A stretch of 64,000 bases of DNA from Nomia melanderi (taxonomy: Eukaryota > Arthropoda > Insecta > Hymenoptera > Halictidae). The DNA lies in contig NW_027475171.1 of NCBI RefSeq assembly GCF_051020985.1, positions 124,001 to 188,000 on the forward strand, given 5' to 3'. Below the pieces are notes generated by a model. The model worked only from the letters and a program-made list of their open reading frames with translations. It had not been told where the DNA came from and made no database searches. The translations under genes were made by a program, and so were the position numbers. The stretch's first letter is position 1. Every line of letters starts with the position of its first letter. Shown one piece after another: positions 25,787-39,711 of the stretch.

Positions 25787-28700
25787 ATCGACCTCGGACC
25801 ACGAGGGACAGAGAAAACCATCGACACATGGGGCCGGACACTCAGGGTCAGGGAAAAATCCAATATATATCTGGTGATATCTCGGGTGCTATTAGAGATA
25901 GCGCAATAAATCAAAGTGCATTGTCTGCAGGAGGCCGTGGCGCATGAATCTGTGCAGCGGGAACGACCTCGGACCTCCAGGGGCCGAGAAAACTACCGTC
26001 TCATGGGGTCGGACACCCAGTGTCAGGGAAAAATCCAATATAAATCTGGTGATATCTCGGGTGCTATTAGAGATAGCGCAATAAATCAAAGTGCATTGTC
26101 TGCAGGAGGCCCTATCGCATGAATCTGCGCAGCGGGAACGACTTCGGACCACCGGGGGCCGAGAAAATCACCGTCTCATGGGGCCGGACTGTCCGGGTCA
26201 GGGAAAAATCCAATATATATCTGGTGATATCTCGGGTGCTATTACAGATAGCGCAATAAATCGAAGTGCATTGTCTGCAGGAGGCAGTGGCGCATGAATC
26301 TGTGCAGCGGGAACGACCTCGGACCACCGAGCGCCGAAAAAAGCACCGTCTCATGGGGCCGGACTGTCAGGGTCAGGGAAAAATCCATTATATATCTGGT
26401 GATATCTCGGGTGCTATTACAGATAGCGCAATAAATCAAAGTGCATTGTCCGCAGGAGGCCCTGGTGCATGAATCTGTGCAGCGCGATCGACCTCGGACC
26501 ACCGGGGGCCGAGAAAATCACCGTCTCATGGGGCCGGACTGTCAGGGTCAGGGAAAAATCCAATATATATCTGCTGATATCTCGGGTGCTATTAGAGATA
26601 GTGCAATAAATCAAAGTGAATTATCTATAGGGAGCCCTGGCGCATGAATCTGTGCCGCAGGAACGACCTCGGCCCACCAGGGGCCGAGAAAACTACCGTC
26701 TCATGGGGTCGGACACTCAGGGTCAGGGAAAAATCCAATATATATCTGGTGATATCTCGGGTGCTATTACAGATAGCGCAATAAATCAAAGTGCATTGTC
26801 TGCAGGAGGCCGTGGCGCATGAATCTGTGCAGCGGGAACGACCTCGGACCACCAGGGGCCGAGGAATCCACCGTCTCATGGTTTCGGACACTCAGGGTCA
26901 GGGAAAAATCCAATACAAATCTGGTGATATCTCGGGTGCTATTACAGCTAGCGCAATAAATCAAAGTGCATTGTCTGCAGGCGGCCCTGGCGCATGAAAC
27001 TGTGCAGCGGGAACGACCTCGGACCACCGGGGGCCGAGAAAATCACCGTCTCATGGGGCCGGACTGTCAGGGTCAGGGAAAAATCCAATATATATCTGGT
27101 GATATCTCGGGTGCTATTACAGATAGCGCAATAAATCAAAGTGCATTGTCTGCAGGAGGCCCTGGTGCATGAATCTGTGCAGCGGGAACGACCTCGGATG
27201 ACCAGGGGCCGAGAAAAACACCGTCTCATGGGGTCGGACTGTCAGGGTCAGGGAAAAATCCAATATATATCTGGTGATATCTCGGGTGCTATTAGAGATA
27301 GCGCAATAAATCAAAGTGCATTGTCTGCAGGAGGCCCTAGCGCATGAATCTGTGCATCGCGATCGACCTCGGACCACCGGGGGCCGAGAAAATCACCGTC
27401 CCATGGGGCCGGACTGTCAGGGTCAGGGAAAAATCCAATATATATCAGCTGATATCTCGGGTGCTATTCGAGATAGCGCAATAAATCAAAGTGAATTATC
27501 TGCAGGGAGCCCTGGCGCATGAATCTGTGCAGCGCGATCGACCTCGGACCACCGGGGGCCGAGAAAATCACCGTCTCATGGGGCCGGACTGTCAGGGTCA
27601 GGGAAAAATCCAATATATATCTGGTGATATCTCGGGTGCTATTAGAGATAGCGCAATAAATCAAAGTGAATTATCCGCAGGGAGCCCTGGCGCATGAATC
27701 TGTGCAGCGCGATCGACCTCGGACCACCGGGGTCCGAGAAAATCACCGTCTCATGGGGCCGGACTGTCAGGGTCAGGGAAAAATCCAATATATATCTGGT
27801 GATATCTCGGGTGCTATTACAGATAGCGCAATAAATCAAAGTGCATTGTCTGCAGGAGGCCCTGGTGCATGAATCTGTGCAGCGGGAACGACCTCGGACG
27901 ACCAGGGGCCGAGAAAACCACCGTCTCATGGGGTCGGACTGTCAGGGTCAGGGAAAAATCCAATATATATATGGTGATATCTCGGGTGCTATTAGAGATA
28001 GCGCAATAAATCAAAGTGCATTGTCTGCAGGAGGCCCTATCGCATGAATCTGTGCAGCGGGAACGACTTCGGACCACCGGGGGCCGAGAAAATCACCATC
28101 TCATGGGGCCGGACTGTCAGGGTCAGGGAAAAATCCAATATATATCTGGTGATATCTCGGGTGCTATTACAGATAGCGCAATAAATCAAAGTGCATTGTC
28201 TGCAGGAGGCCGTGGCGCATGAATCTGTGCAGCGGGAACGACCTCGGACGACCAGGGGCCGAGAAAACCACCGTCTCATGGGGTCGGACTGTCAGGGTCA
28301 GGGAAAAATCCAATATATATATGGTGATATCTCGGGTGCTATTAGAGATAGCGCAATAAATCAAAGTGCATTGTCTGCAGGAGGCCCTATCGCATGAATC
28401 TGTGCAGCGGGAACGACTTCGGACCACCGGGGGCCGAGAAAATCACCATCTCATGGGGCCGGACTGTCAGGGTCAGGGAAAAATCCAATATATATCTGGT
28501 GATATCTCGGGTGCTATTACAGATAGCGCAATAAATCAAAGTGCATTGTCTGCAGGAGGCCGTGGCGCATGAATCTGTGCAGCGGGAACGACCCCGGACC
28601 ACCGAGCGCCGAAAAAAGCACCGTCTCATGGGGCCGGACTGTCAGGGTCAGGGAAAAATCCAATATGTATCTGGTGATATCTCGGGTGCTATTACAGATA

Positions 28701-30002
28701 GCGCAATAAATCAAAGTGCATTGTCTGCAGGAGGCCCTGGTGCATGAATCTGTGCAGCGGGAACGACCCCGGACGACCAGGGGCCGAGATAACCACCGTC
28801 TCATGGGGTCGGACTGTCAGGGTCAGGGAAAAATCCAACATATATCTGGTGATATCTCGGGTGCTATTAGAGATAGCGCAATAAATCAAAGTGCATTGTC
28901 TGCAGGAGGCCCTGGTGCATGAATCTGTGCAACGCGATCGACCTCGGACCACCGGAGGCCGAGAAAATCACCGTCTCGTGGGGCCGGACTGTCAGGGTCA
29001 GGGAAAAATCCAATGTATATCAGCTGATATCTCGGGTGCTATTAGAGATAGCGCAATAAATCAAAGTGAATTATCTGCAGGGAGCACTGGCGCATGAATC
29101 TGTGCAGCGCGATCGACCTCGGACCACCGGGGGCCGAGAAAATCACCGTCCCATGGGGCCGGACTGTCAGGGTCAGGGAATAATCCAATATATATCTGCT
29201 GATATCTCGGGTGCTATTAGAGATAGCGCAATAAATCAATGTGAATTATCCGCAGGGAGCCCTGGCGCATGAATCTGTGCAGCGCGATCGACCTCGGACC
29301 ACCGGGGTCCGAGAAAATGACCGTCTCATGGGGCCGGACTGTCAGGGTCAGGGAAAAATCCAATATATATCTGCTGATATCTCGGGTGCTATTAGAGATA
29401 GCGCAATAAATCAAAGTGAATTATCTGCAGGGAGCCCTGGCGCATGAATCTGTGCAGCGGGATCGACCTCGGACCACCAGGGGCCGAGAAAACCACCGTC
29501 TCATGGGGCCGGACACTCAGGGTCAGGGAAAAATCCAATATATATCTGGTGATATCTCGGGTGTTATTAGAGCTAGCGCAATAAATCAAAGTGCATTGTC
29601 TGCAGGAGGCCCTGGTGCATGAATCTGTGCAGCGGGAACGACCTCGGACCACCGAGCGCCGAAAAAAGCACCGTCTCATGGGGCCGGACTGTCAGGGTCA
29701 GGGAAAAATCCAATATATATCTGGTGATATCTCGGGTGCTATTACAGATAGCGCAATAAATCAAAGTGCATTGTCTGCAGGAGGCCCTGGTGCATGAATC
29801 TGTGCAGCGGGAGCGACCCCGGACCACCAGGGGCCGAGAAAACCACCGTCTCATGGGGCCGGACACTCAGGGTCAGGGGAAAATCCAATATATATCTGGT
29901 GATATCTCGGGTGTTATTAGACCTAGCGCAATAAATCAAAGTGAATTATCTGCAGGGGGCCCTGGCGCATGAATCTGTGCCGCGGGATCGACCTCGGACC
30001 AC
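25787..30002. repeat. 2275-bp block, second copy, and remainder of segment S
   Basis: 25787-28061 repeats the preceding 2275 bp. From about 27840 on, the sequence follows 19818-21979 at offset 8023 with few changes, for example CCCCGGACC near 28596 where the partner has CTCGGACC. The total from 23512 to 30002 is 6491 bp, exactly 4216+2275. The match ends at 30002, where this copy continues with ACGAGGGACTGAG instead of a type-B monomer. Confidence 0.88.
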
Positions 30003-30376
30003 GAGGGACTGAGAAAACCATCGACACATGGGGCCGGACACTCGGGGTCAGGGAAAAATCCAATATATATCTGGTGATATCTCGGGTGCTATTAGAGATA
30101 GCGCAATAAATCTATGTGAATTATCTGCAGGGAGCCCTGGCGCATGAATCTGTGCAGCGGGATCGACCTCGGACCACCAGGGGCCGAGAAAACCACCGTC
30201 TCATGGGGCCGGACACTCAGGGTCAGGGAAAAATCCAATATATATCTGGTGATATCTCGGGTGCTATTAGAGATAGCGCAATAAATCAAAGTGCATTGTC
30301 TGCAGGAGGCCCCAGCGCATGAATCTGTGCAGCGGGAACGACCTCGGGCCACCAGGAGCCGAGAAAACTACCGTCT
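30003..30376. repeat. Two linker monomers, type A
   Basis: Two ordinary type-A monomers sit between the end of the superunit and the trimer repeat. The first has CTCGGGGTCAGG and AAATCTATGTG as private changes. No other structure is visible. Confidence 0.75.
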
Positions 30377-31424
30377 CATGGGGCGGACACTCAGGGTCAG
30401 GGAAGAATCCAATATAAATCTGGTGATATCTCGGGTGCTATTACAGATAGCGCAATAAACCAAAGTGCATTGTCTGCAGGAGGCCCTGGCGCATGAATCT
30501 GTGCAGCGGGAACGACATCGGACCACCAGGGGCCGAGAAAACCACCGTCTCATGGGGTCGGACTGTCAGGGTCAGGGAAAAATCATATATATATCTGGTG
30601 ATATCTCGGGTGCTATTAGAGATAGCGCAATAAATCAAAGTGCATTGTCTGCAGGAGGCCCTAGCGCATGAATCTGTGCAGCGCGATCGACCTCGGACCA
30701 CCGGGGGCCGAGAAAATCACCGTCTCATGGTGCTGGACCGTCAGGGTCAGGGAAAAATCCAATATATATCTGGTGATATCTCGGGTGCTATTACATATAG
30801 CGCAATAAATCAAAGTGCATTGTCTGCAGGAGGCCCTGGTGCATGAATCTGTGCAGCGGGAACGACATCGGACCACCAGGGGCCGAGAAAACCACCGTCT
30901 CATGGGGCGGACACTCAGGGTCAGGGAAGAATCCAATATAAATCTGGTGATATCTCGGGTGCTATTACAGATAGCGCAATAAACCAAAGTGCATTGTCTG
31001 CAGGAGGCCCTGGCGCATGAATCTGTGCAGCGGGAACGACATCGGACCACCAGGGGCCGAGAAAACCACCGTCTCATGGGGTCGGACTGTCAGGGTCAGG
31101 GAAAAATCATATATATATCTGGTGATATCTCGGGTGCTATTAGAGATAGCGCAATAAATCAAAGTGCATTGTCTGCAGGAGGCCCTAGCGCATGAATCTG
31201 TGCAGCGCGATCGACCTCGGACCACCGGGGGCCGAGAAAATCACCGTCTCATGGTGCTGGACCGTCAGGGTCAGGGAAAAATCCAATATATATCTGGTGA
31301 TATCTCGGGTGCTATTACATATAGCGCAATAAATCAAAGTGCATTGTCTGCAGGAGGCCCTGGTGCATGAATCTGTGCAGCGGGAACGACATCGGACCAC
31401 CAGGGGCCGAGAAAACCACCGTCT
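30377..31424. repeat. Trimer higher-order repeat, two copies of 524 bp
   Basis: 30377-30900 and 30901-31424 are tandem copies at offset 524 (3x175-1). Each contains a monomer one base short (CATGGGGCGGACAC), a monomer with AAAATCATATATATATC, and one with GTGCTGGACCG and ATTACATATAGC. The copies look identical in the stretches compared, so this is one of the youngest local duplications here. Confidence 0.9.
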
Positions 31425-34400
31425 CATGGGGCCGGACTGTCAGGGTCAGGGAAAAATCCAATATATATCTGGTGATATCTCGGGTGCTATTAGAGATAGC
31501 TCAAGAAATCAAAGTGAATTATCTGCAGGGGGCCCTGGCGCATGAATCTGTGCAGCGGGATGGACCTCGGACCACGAGGGACCGAGAAAACCATCGACAC
31601 ATGGGGCCGGACTGTCAGGGTCAAGCAAAAAATCCAATATATATCTGGTGATATCTCGGGTGCTATTAGAGAAAGCGCAATAAATCAAAGTGCATTGTCT
31701 GCAGGAGGCCCTGGTGCATGAATCTGTGCAGCGGGAACGACCTCGGACGACCAGGGGCCGAGAAAACCACCGTCTCATGGGGTCGGACTGCCAGGGTCAG
31801 GGAAAAATCCAATATATATCTGGTGATATCTCGGGTGCTATTAGAGATAGCGCAATAAATCAAACTGCATTGTCTGCAGGAGGCCCTAGCGCATGAATCT
31901 GTGCAGCGCGATCGACCTCAGACCACCAGGCGCCGAGAAAACCGCCGTCTCATGGGGTCGGAACTCAGGGTCAGGGAAAAATCCAATATATATCTGGTGA
32001 TATCTCGGGTGCTATTAGAGATGGCGCAATAAATCAAAGTGAATTATCTGCAGGGGGCCCTGGCGCATGAATCTGTGCAGCGGGATGGACCTCGGACAAC
32101 GAGGGACCGAGAAAACCATCGACACATGGGACCGGACTGTCAGGGTCAAGCAAAAATCCAATATATATCTGGTGATAACTCGGGTGCCATTAGAGATAGC
32201 GAATTAAACCAGAGTGCATTGTCTGCAGGAGGCCCTGGCGCATGAATCTGTGCAGCGGGAACGACCTCGGACAACCAGGGGCCGAGAAAACTACCGTCTC
32301 ATGGGGCGGACACTCAGGGTCAGGGGAAAATTCAATATATATCTGGTGATATCTCGGGTGCTATTAGAGATAGCGAAATAAACCAAATTGAATTATCTGC
32401 AGGAGGCCCTGGCGCATGAATCTGTGCAGCGGGAACGACCTCGGACCACCAGGGGCCGAGAAAACCGCAGTCTCATGGGGCCGGACACCCAGGGTCAGGG
32501 GAAAATTCAATATATATCCGGTGATATCTCGGGTGCTATTAGAGATAGCGCAATAAACCAAAGTGAATTATCTGCAGGAGGCCCTGGCGCATGAATCTGT
32601 GCAGCGGGAACGACCTCGGTCCACCAGGGGCCGAGAAAACCACAGTCTCATGGGGCCGGACACTCAGGGTCAGGGGAAAATCCAATATATATCTGGTGAC
32701 ATCTCGAGTTCTATTACAGATAGCGCGATAAATCAAAGTGCATTGCCTGCAGGAAGCCCTAGCGCATGAATCTGTGCACCAGCAACGACGTCGGAACACC
32801 AGGGGCCAAAAAAATTACAGATTTTCGGTATCCGTCACCCAAGGTCATGTAATAATCCGGCATATATCTTGTGATATCTCGTGTGCTATTAGAGATAGCG
32901 CGATAAATCAAAGTGAATTATCTGCAGGAGGCCCTGGCGCATGCATCTGTGCAGCGGGAACGACCTCCGACCACCAGGGGCCGAGAAAACCACCGTCTCA
33001 TGGGGCCGGACACTCTGGGCCAGGGAAAAATCCAATATATATCTGGTGATATCTCGTGTGCTATTAGAGATAGCGCAATAAACCAAAGCGAATTATCTAT
33101 AGGAGGCCCTGGCGCATGAATCTGTGCAGCGGGAACGACCTCGGACCACCAGGGGCCGAGAAAACCACCGTCTCATGGGGTCGGACACTCAGGGTCAGGG
33201 AAAAATCCAATATAAATCTGGTGATATCTCGGGTGCTATTACAGATAGCGCAATAAATCAAAGTGCATTGTCTGCAAGAGGCCCTGGTGCATGAATCTGT
33301 GCAGAGGGATCGACCTCGGACCACCAGGGGCCGAGAAAACCACCGTCTCATGGGGCCGGACACTCAGGGTCAGGGAAAAATCCAATATATATCTGGCGAT
33401 ATCTCGGGTGCTATTAGAGATAGCGCAATAAACCAAAGTGAATTATCTGCAGGGGGCCCTGGCGCATGAATCTGTGCAGCGGGATCGACCTCGGACCAAA
33501 TGGGACCGAGAAAACCACCGTCTCATGGTTTCGGACACTCAGGGTCAGGGAAAAATCCAATATAAATCTGGTGATATCTCAGGTGCTATTACAGATGGCG
33601 CAATAAATCAAAGTGCATTTTCTGCAGGCGGCCCTGGTGCATGAATATGTGCAGCGGGAACGACCACGGACCACCAGGGGCCGAGAAAACCACCGTCTCA
33701 TGGGGCCGGACACTCAGGGTCAGGGGAAAATCCAATATATATCTGGTGATATCTCGGGTGCTATTAGAGATAGCGCAATAAATCAATGTGAATTATCTTC
33801 AGGGGGCTCTGGCGCATGAATCTGTGCAGCGGGATCGACCTCGGACCACCAGGGGCCGAGAAAACCGCCGTCTCATGGGGTCGGACACTCAGTGTCAGGG
33901 AAAAATCCAATATATATCTGGTGATATCTCGGGTGCTATTAGAGCTAGCGCAATAAATCAAAGTGCATTGTCTGCAGGAGGCCCTGGTGCATGAATCTGT
34001 GCAGCGGGAACGACCTCGGACCACCAGGGGCCGAGAAAACCACCGTCTCATGGGGCTGGCCTGTCAGGGTCAGGGAAAAATCCAATATATATCTGGTGAT
34101 ATCTCGGGTGCTATTAGAGATAGCGCAATAAATCAAAGTGAATTATCTGCAGGGGGCTCTGGCGCATGAATCTGTGCAGCGGGATCCACCTCGGACGAGC
34201 AGGGGCCGTGAAAACCACCGACTCATGGGGTCGGACACTCAGGGTCAGGGAAAAATCCAATATAAATCTGGTTATATCTCGGGTGCTATTACAGATAGCG
34301 CAATAAACCAAAGTGCATTGTCTCTAGGAGGCCCTGTCGCATGAATCTGTGCAGCGCGATCGACCTCGGAGCAACGGTGGCCGAGAAAATCACCGTCTCA

Positions 34401-35260
34401 TGGGGCCGGACTGTCTGGATCAGGGAAAAATCCAATATATATCTGGTGATATCTCGGGTGCTATTAGAGATAGCGCAATAAATCAAAGTGAATTATCTGC
34501 AGGGGGCCCTGGCGCATGAATCTGTGCAGCGGGATGGACCTCGGACCACGAGGGACCGAGAAAACCATCGACACATGGGGCCGGACTGTCAGGGTCAAGC
34601 AAAAATCCAATATATATCTGGTGATAACTCGGGTGCTATTAGAGATAGCGAATTAAATCAGAGTGCATTGTCTGCAGGACGCCCTGGCGCATGAATCTGT
34701 GCAGCGGGAACGTCCTCGGACGACCAGGGGCCGAGAAAACCACCGTCTCATGGTTTCGGACACTCAGGGTCAGGGAAAAATCCAATATAAATCTGGTGAT
34801 ATCTCGGGTGCTATTACAGATAGCGCAATAAATCAAAGTGCATTGTCTGCAGGCGGCCCTGGCGCATGAATATGTGCCGCAGGAACGACCTCGGCCCACC
34901 AGGGGCCGAGAAAACTACCGTCTCATGGGGTCGTACACTCAGGGTCAGGGAAAAATCCAATATAAATCTGGTGATATCTCGGGTGCTATTAGAGATAGCG
35001 CAATAAATCAAAGTGAATTATCTGCAGGGGGCCCTGGCCCATGAATCTGTGCAGCGGGAACGACCACGGACCACCAGGGGCCGAGAAAACCACTGTCTCA
35101 TGGGGCCGGACACTCAGGGTCAGGGGAATATCCAATATATATCTGGTGATATCTCGGTTGCTATTAAAGCTAGCGCAATAAATCAAAGTGCATTGTCTGC
35201 AGGAGGCCCTGGTGCATGAATCTGTGCAGCGGGAACGACCTCGGACCACCAGGGGCAGAG
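31425..35260. repeat. Mosaic block of about 22 monomers
   Basis: No single higher-order period covers this block. A distinctive monomer with GGGATGGACC, ACGAGGGACCGAG and GGTCAAGCAAAAA occurs near 31555, 32085 and 34535, and again near 35580 and 42930. The stretch from about 34200 to 34700 resembles 35260-35740 at offset 1050 (six monomers), with more divergence than in the young duplications. A one-base-short monomer lies near 32303, and a type-B core of the TTTCGG subtype starts at 32815. I see no non-satellite sequence. Confidence 0.8.
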
Positions 35261-38200
35261 AAAACCACCGACTCATAGGGTCGGACACTCAGGGTCAGGG
35301 AAAAATCCAATATAAATCTGGTTATATCTCTGGTGCTATTACAGATAGCGCAATAAACCAAAGTGCATTGTCTCTAGGAGGCCCTGTCGCATGAATCTGT
35401 GCAGCGCGATCGACCTCGGAGCACCGGGGGCCGAGAAAATCACCGTCTCAAGGGGCCGGACTGTCAGGATCAGGGAAAAATCCCATATATATCTGGTGAT
35501 ATCTCGCGTGCTATTAGAGATAGCGCAATAAATCAAAGTGAATTATCTGCAGGGGGCCCTGGCGCATGAATCTGTGCAGCGGGATGGACCTCGGACCACG
35601 AGGGACCGAGAAAACAATCGACACATGGGGCCGGACTGTCAGGGTCAAGCAAAAATCCAATATATATCTGGTGATAACTCGGGTGCTATTAGAGATAGCG
35701 CAATAAATCAAAGTGAATTATCTGCAGGGGGCCCTGGCGCATGAATCTGTGCAGCGGGATCGACCTCGGACCAAATGGGACCGAGAAAACAATCGACACA
35801 TGGGGCCGGACTGTCAGGGTCAAGCAAAAATCCAATATATATCTGGTGATATCTCGGGTGCTATTAGAGATAGCGAAATAGATCAAAGTGCATTGTCTGC
35901 AGGAGGCCCTGGCGCATGAATCTGTGCAGCGGGAACGACCTCGGACCACCAGGGGCCGAGAAAACCACCGACACATGGCGCCGGACACTCAGGGTCAGGG
36001 AAAAATCCAATATATATCTGGTGATATCACGGGTGCTACTAGAGATAGCGCGATAAATCAAAGTGCATTGTCTGCAGGAGGCCCTAGGGCATGAATCTGT
36101 GCAGCGGGAACGACCTCGGATCACCAGGGGCCGAGAAAACTACAGTCTCATGGGGCCGGACACTCAGGTTCTGGGGAAAATCCAATATATATCTGGTGAT
36201 ATCTCTGGTCCTATTACAGATAGCGAAATAAACCAAAGTGAATTATCTGCAGGAGGCCCTGGCGCATGAATCTGTGCAGCGGGAACGACCTCGGACCACC
36301 AGGGGCCGAGAAAACAACCGACACATGGGGCCGGGCACTCAGGGTCAGGGAAAAATCCAATATATATCTGGTGATATCTCGGGTTCTATTACAGATAGCG
36401 CGATAAATCAAAGGGCATTGTCTGCAGGAGGCCCTCGCGCATGAACCTGTGCAGCAGCAACGACCTCGGACCACCAGGGGCCAAGAAAATTACAGATTTT
36501 CGGTATCCGTCACCCAAGGTCATGTATAAATTCAGCATATATCTGGTGATATCTCGGGTGCTATTAGAGATAGCGCAATAAATCAAAGTGCATTGTCTGT
36601 AGGAGGCCCTGGCGCATGAACCTGTGCAGTGGGAACGACCTCGGACCAGCAGGGGCCGAGGAAACCACAGTCTCATGGGGCCGGACACTCAGAGTCAGGG
36701 GAAAATCCAATATATATCTGGTGATATCTCGGGTTCTATTAGAGGTAGGGCAATAAATCAAAGTGCATTGTCTGTAGGAGGCCCTGGTGCATGAGTCTGT
36801 ACAGCGGGAACGACCTCGGACCACCAGGGTCCGAGAAAATCACAGTCTCATGGGGCCGGACACACAGGGTCAGGGGGAAATCCAATATATATCTGGTGAT
36901 ATCTCGGGTGCTATTACAGATAGCGCAATAAACCAAATTGAATTATCTGCAGGAGGCCCTGGCGCATGAATCTGTGCAACGGGAACGACCTCGGACCACC
37001 AGGGTCCGAGAAAACCACAGTCTCATGGGGCCGGACACTCAGGGTCAGGGGAAAGTCCAATATATATCTGGTGATATCTCGGGTGCTATTAGAGATAGCG
37101 CACTAATCCAAAGTGAATTATCTGCAGGAGGCCCTGGCGAATGAATCTGTGCAGCGGGAACGACCTCGGACCACCAGGGGCCGAGACAACCACCGACACA
37201 TGGTGCCGGACACCCAAGGTCGTGTAATAATCCAGGATGTATCTGATGATATCTCGGGAGCTATTAGAGATAGCGCAGTAAACCAAAGTGAATTATCTGC
37301 AGGAGGCACTGCCGCATGAATCTGTGCACCGGGAACATCCTCGGACCTCCAGGGGCCGAGACAACCACCGTCTGATGGGGCCGGACACTCAGGGTCACGG
37401 TAAAATCCAATATATATCTGGTGATATCTCGGGTGCTATTAGAGATAGCGCGATAAATCAAAGTGAATTATCTGCAGGAGGCCCTGTTGCATGCATCTGT
37501 TTAGCGGGAACGATCTCGGACCACCAGGGGCAGAGAAAACCACCGTCTCATGGGGCCAGACACTCAGGGTCAGGGAAAAATCCAATATATATCTGGTGAT
37601 GTCTCGGGTTCTATTACAGATAGCGCGATAAATCAAAGTGCATTGTCTGCAGGAGGCCCTGGCACATGCATCTGTGCAGCAGGAACGACCTCGGACCACC
37701 AGGGGCCGAGAAAACCACCGTCTCATGGGGCCGGACACTCAGGGTGAAGGGAAAATCCAATATATATCTGGTGATATCTCTGGTGCTGTTACAGATAGCG
37801 CAATAAATCAAAGTGCATTGTCTGTAGGAGGCCCTGGCGCATGAATCTGTGCAGTGGGAACGACCTCGGACCACCAGGGCCCGAGGAAACCACAGTCTCA
37901 TGGGGCCGGACACTCAAGGTCAGGGGAAAATCCAATATATATCTGGTGATATCTCGGGTGCTATTAGAGGTAGCGCAATAAACCAAAGTGAATTATCTGC
38001 AGGAGGCCCTGGCGCATGAATCTGTACAGCGGGAACGACCTCGGACCACCAGGGGCCGAGAAAACCACCGTCTCATGGGGCCGGACACTCAGGGTCAGTG
38101 AAAAATCCAATATATATCTGGTGATATCTCGGGTGCTATTACAGATAGCGCAATAGATCAAGGTGCATTGTCTGTAGGAGGCCCTGGCGCATGAATCTGT

Positions 38201-39711
38201 GCAGCGGGAACGACCTCGGACCACCAGGGTCCGAGAAAATCACAGTCTCATGGGGCCGGACACACAGGGTCAGGGGAAAATCCAATATATATCTGGTGAT
38301 ATCTCGGGTGCTATTACAGATAGCGCAATAAACCAAATTGAATTATCTGCAGGAGGCCCTGGCGCATGAATCTGTGCAACGGGAACGACCTCGGACCACC
38401 AGGGTCCGAGAAAACCACAGTCTCATGGGGCCGGACACTCAGGGTCAGGGGAAAGTCCAATATATATCTGGTGATATCTCGGGTGCTATTAGAGATAGCG
38501 CACTAATCCAAAGTGAATTATCTGCAGGAGGCCCTGGCGAATGAATCTGTGCAGCGGGAACGACCTCGGACCACCAGGGGCCGAGACAACCACCGACACA
38601 TGGTGCCGGACACCCAAGGTCATGTAATAATCCAGGATGTATCTGATGATATCTCGGGAGCTATTAGAGATAGCGCAATAGATCAAGGTGCATTGTCTGT
38701 AGGAGGCCCTGCCGCATGAATCTGTGCAGCGGGAACGACCTAGGACCACCAGGGTCCGAGAAAATCACAGTCTCATGGGGCCGGACACTCAGGGTCAGTG
38801 AAAAATCCAATATATATCTGGTGATATCTCGTGTGCTATTACATATAGCGCAATAAATCAAAGTGCATTGTCTGTAGGAGGCCCTGGCGCATGAATCTGT
38901 ACAGCGGGAACGACCTCGGACCACCAGGGGCCGAGAAAACCACCGTCTCATGGGGCCGGACCCTCAGGGTCAGTGAAAAATCCAATATATATCTGGTGAT
39001 ATCTCGGGTGCTATTACAGATAGCGCAATAGATCAAGGTGCATTGTCTGTAGGAGGCCCTGCCGCATGAATCTGTGCAGCGGGAACGACCTAGGACCACC
39101 AGGGTCCGAGAAAATCACAGTCTCATGGGGCCGGACACTCAGGGCCAGGGAAAAATCCAATATATATCTGGTGATATCTTGGGTGCTATTAGAGATAGAG
39201 CAATAAACCAAAGTGCATTATCTGCAGGAGGCCCTGGCCCATGAATCTGTGCAGCGGGAACGACCTCGGACCACCAGGGGCCGAGAAAACCACAGTCTCA
39301 TGGGGCCGGACACTCAGGGTCAGGGCAAAATCCAATATATATCTGGTGATATCTCGGGTGCTATTAGAGATAGCGCAATAAATCAAAGTGCATTGTCTGT
39401 AGGAGGCCCTGGCGCATGAATCTGTGCAGCGGGAACGACCTCGGACCACCATCGGCAGAGAAAACCACAGTCTCATGGTGTCGGACACTCAGGGTCAGGG
39501 AAAAATCCAATATATATCTGGTGATATCTCGGGTGCTATAACAGATAGCGCAATAAATCAAAGTGCATTGCCTGTAGGAGGCCCTGGCGCATGAATCTGT
39601 GCAGCGGGAACGACCTCGGACCACCAGGGGCCGAGAAAACCACCGTCTCATGGGGCCGGACACTCAGGGTCCGTGAAAATTCCAATATATATCTGGTGAT
39701 ATCTCGGGTGC
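35261..39711. repeat. Segment R, long copy (about 4451 bp)
   Basis: This segment is repeated at 42610-45310, first at offset 7349, then 6299, then 5599. It contains a type-B core (from 36490) and two type-C cores (37191-37250 and 38591-38650). The stretch from about 36820 to 37270 is repeated at 38220-38670 (offset 1400, eight monomers), so both type-C cores descend from one. Monomers here mostly have GTGAATTATCTGCAGGAGG and CCACAGTCTCATGG variants, which sets them apart from the 54-64 kb block. Confidence 0.87.
37191..37250. repeat. Type-C chimeric monomer core
   Basis: The left half (ACCGACACATGGTGCCGGACA) is type A, of the CGACACATGG variety; the right half (CCCAAGGTCGTGTAATAATCC) is type B. 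Further right it has its own AGGATGTATCTGATG. Other examples lie at 38591-38650, 49091-49140, 51366-51415 and 53991-54040. It could be an exchange product or a descendant of an intermediate ancestor. Confidence 0.8.
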
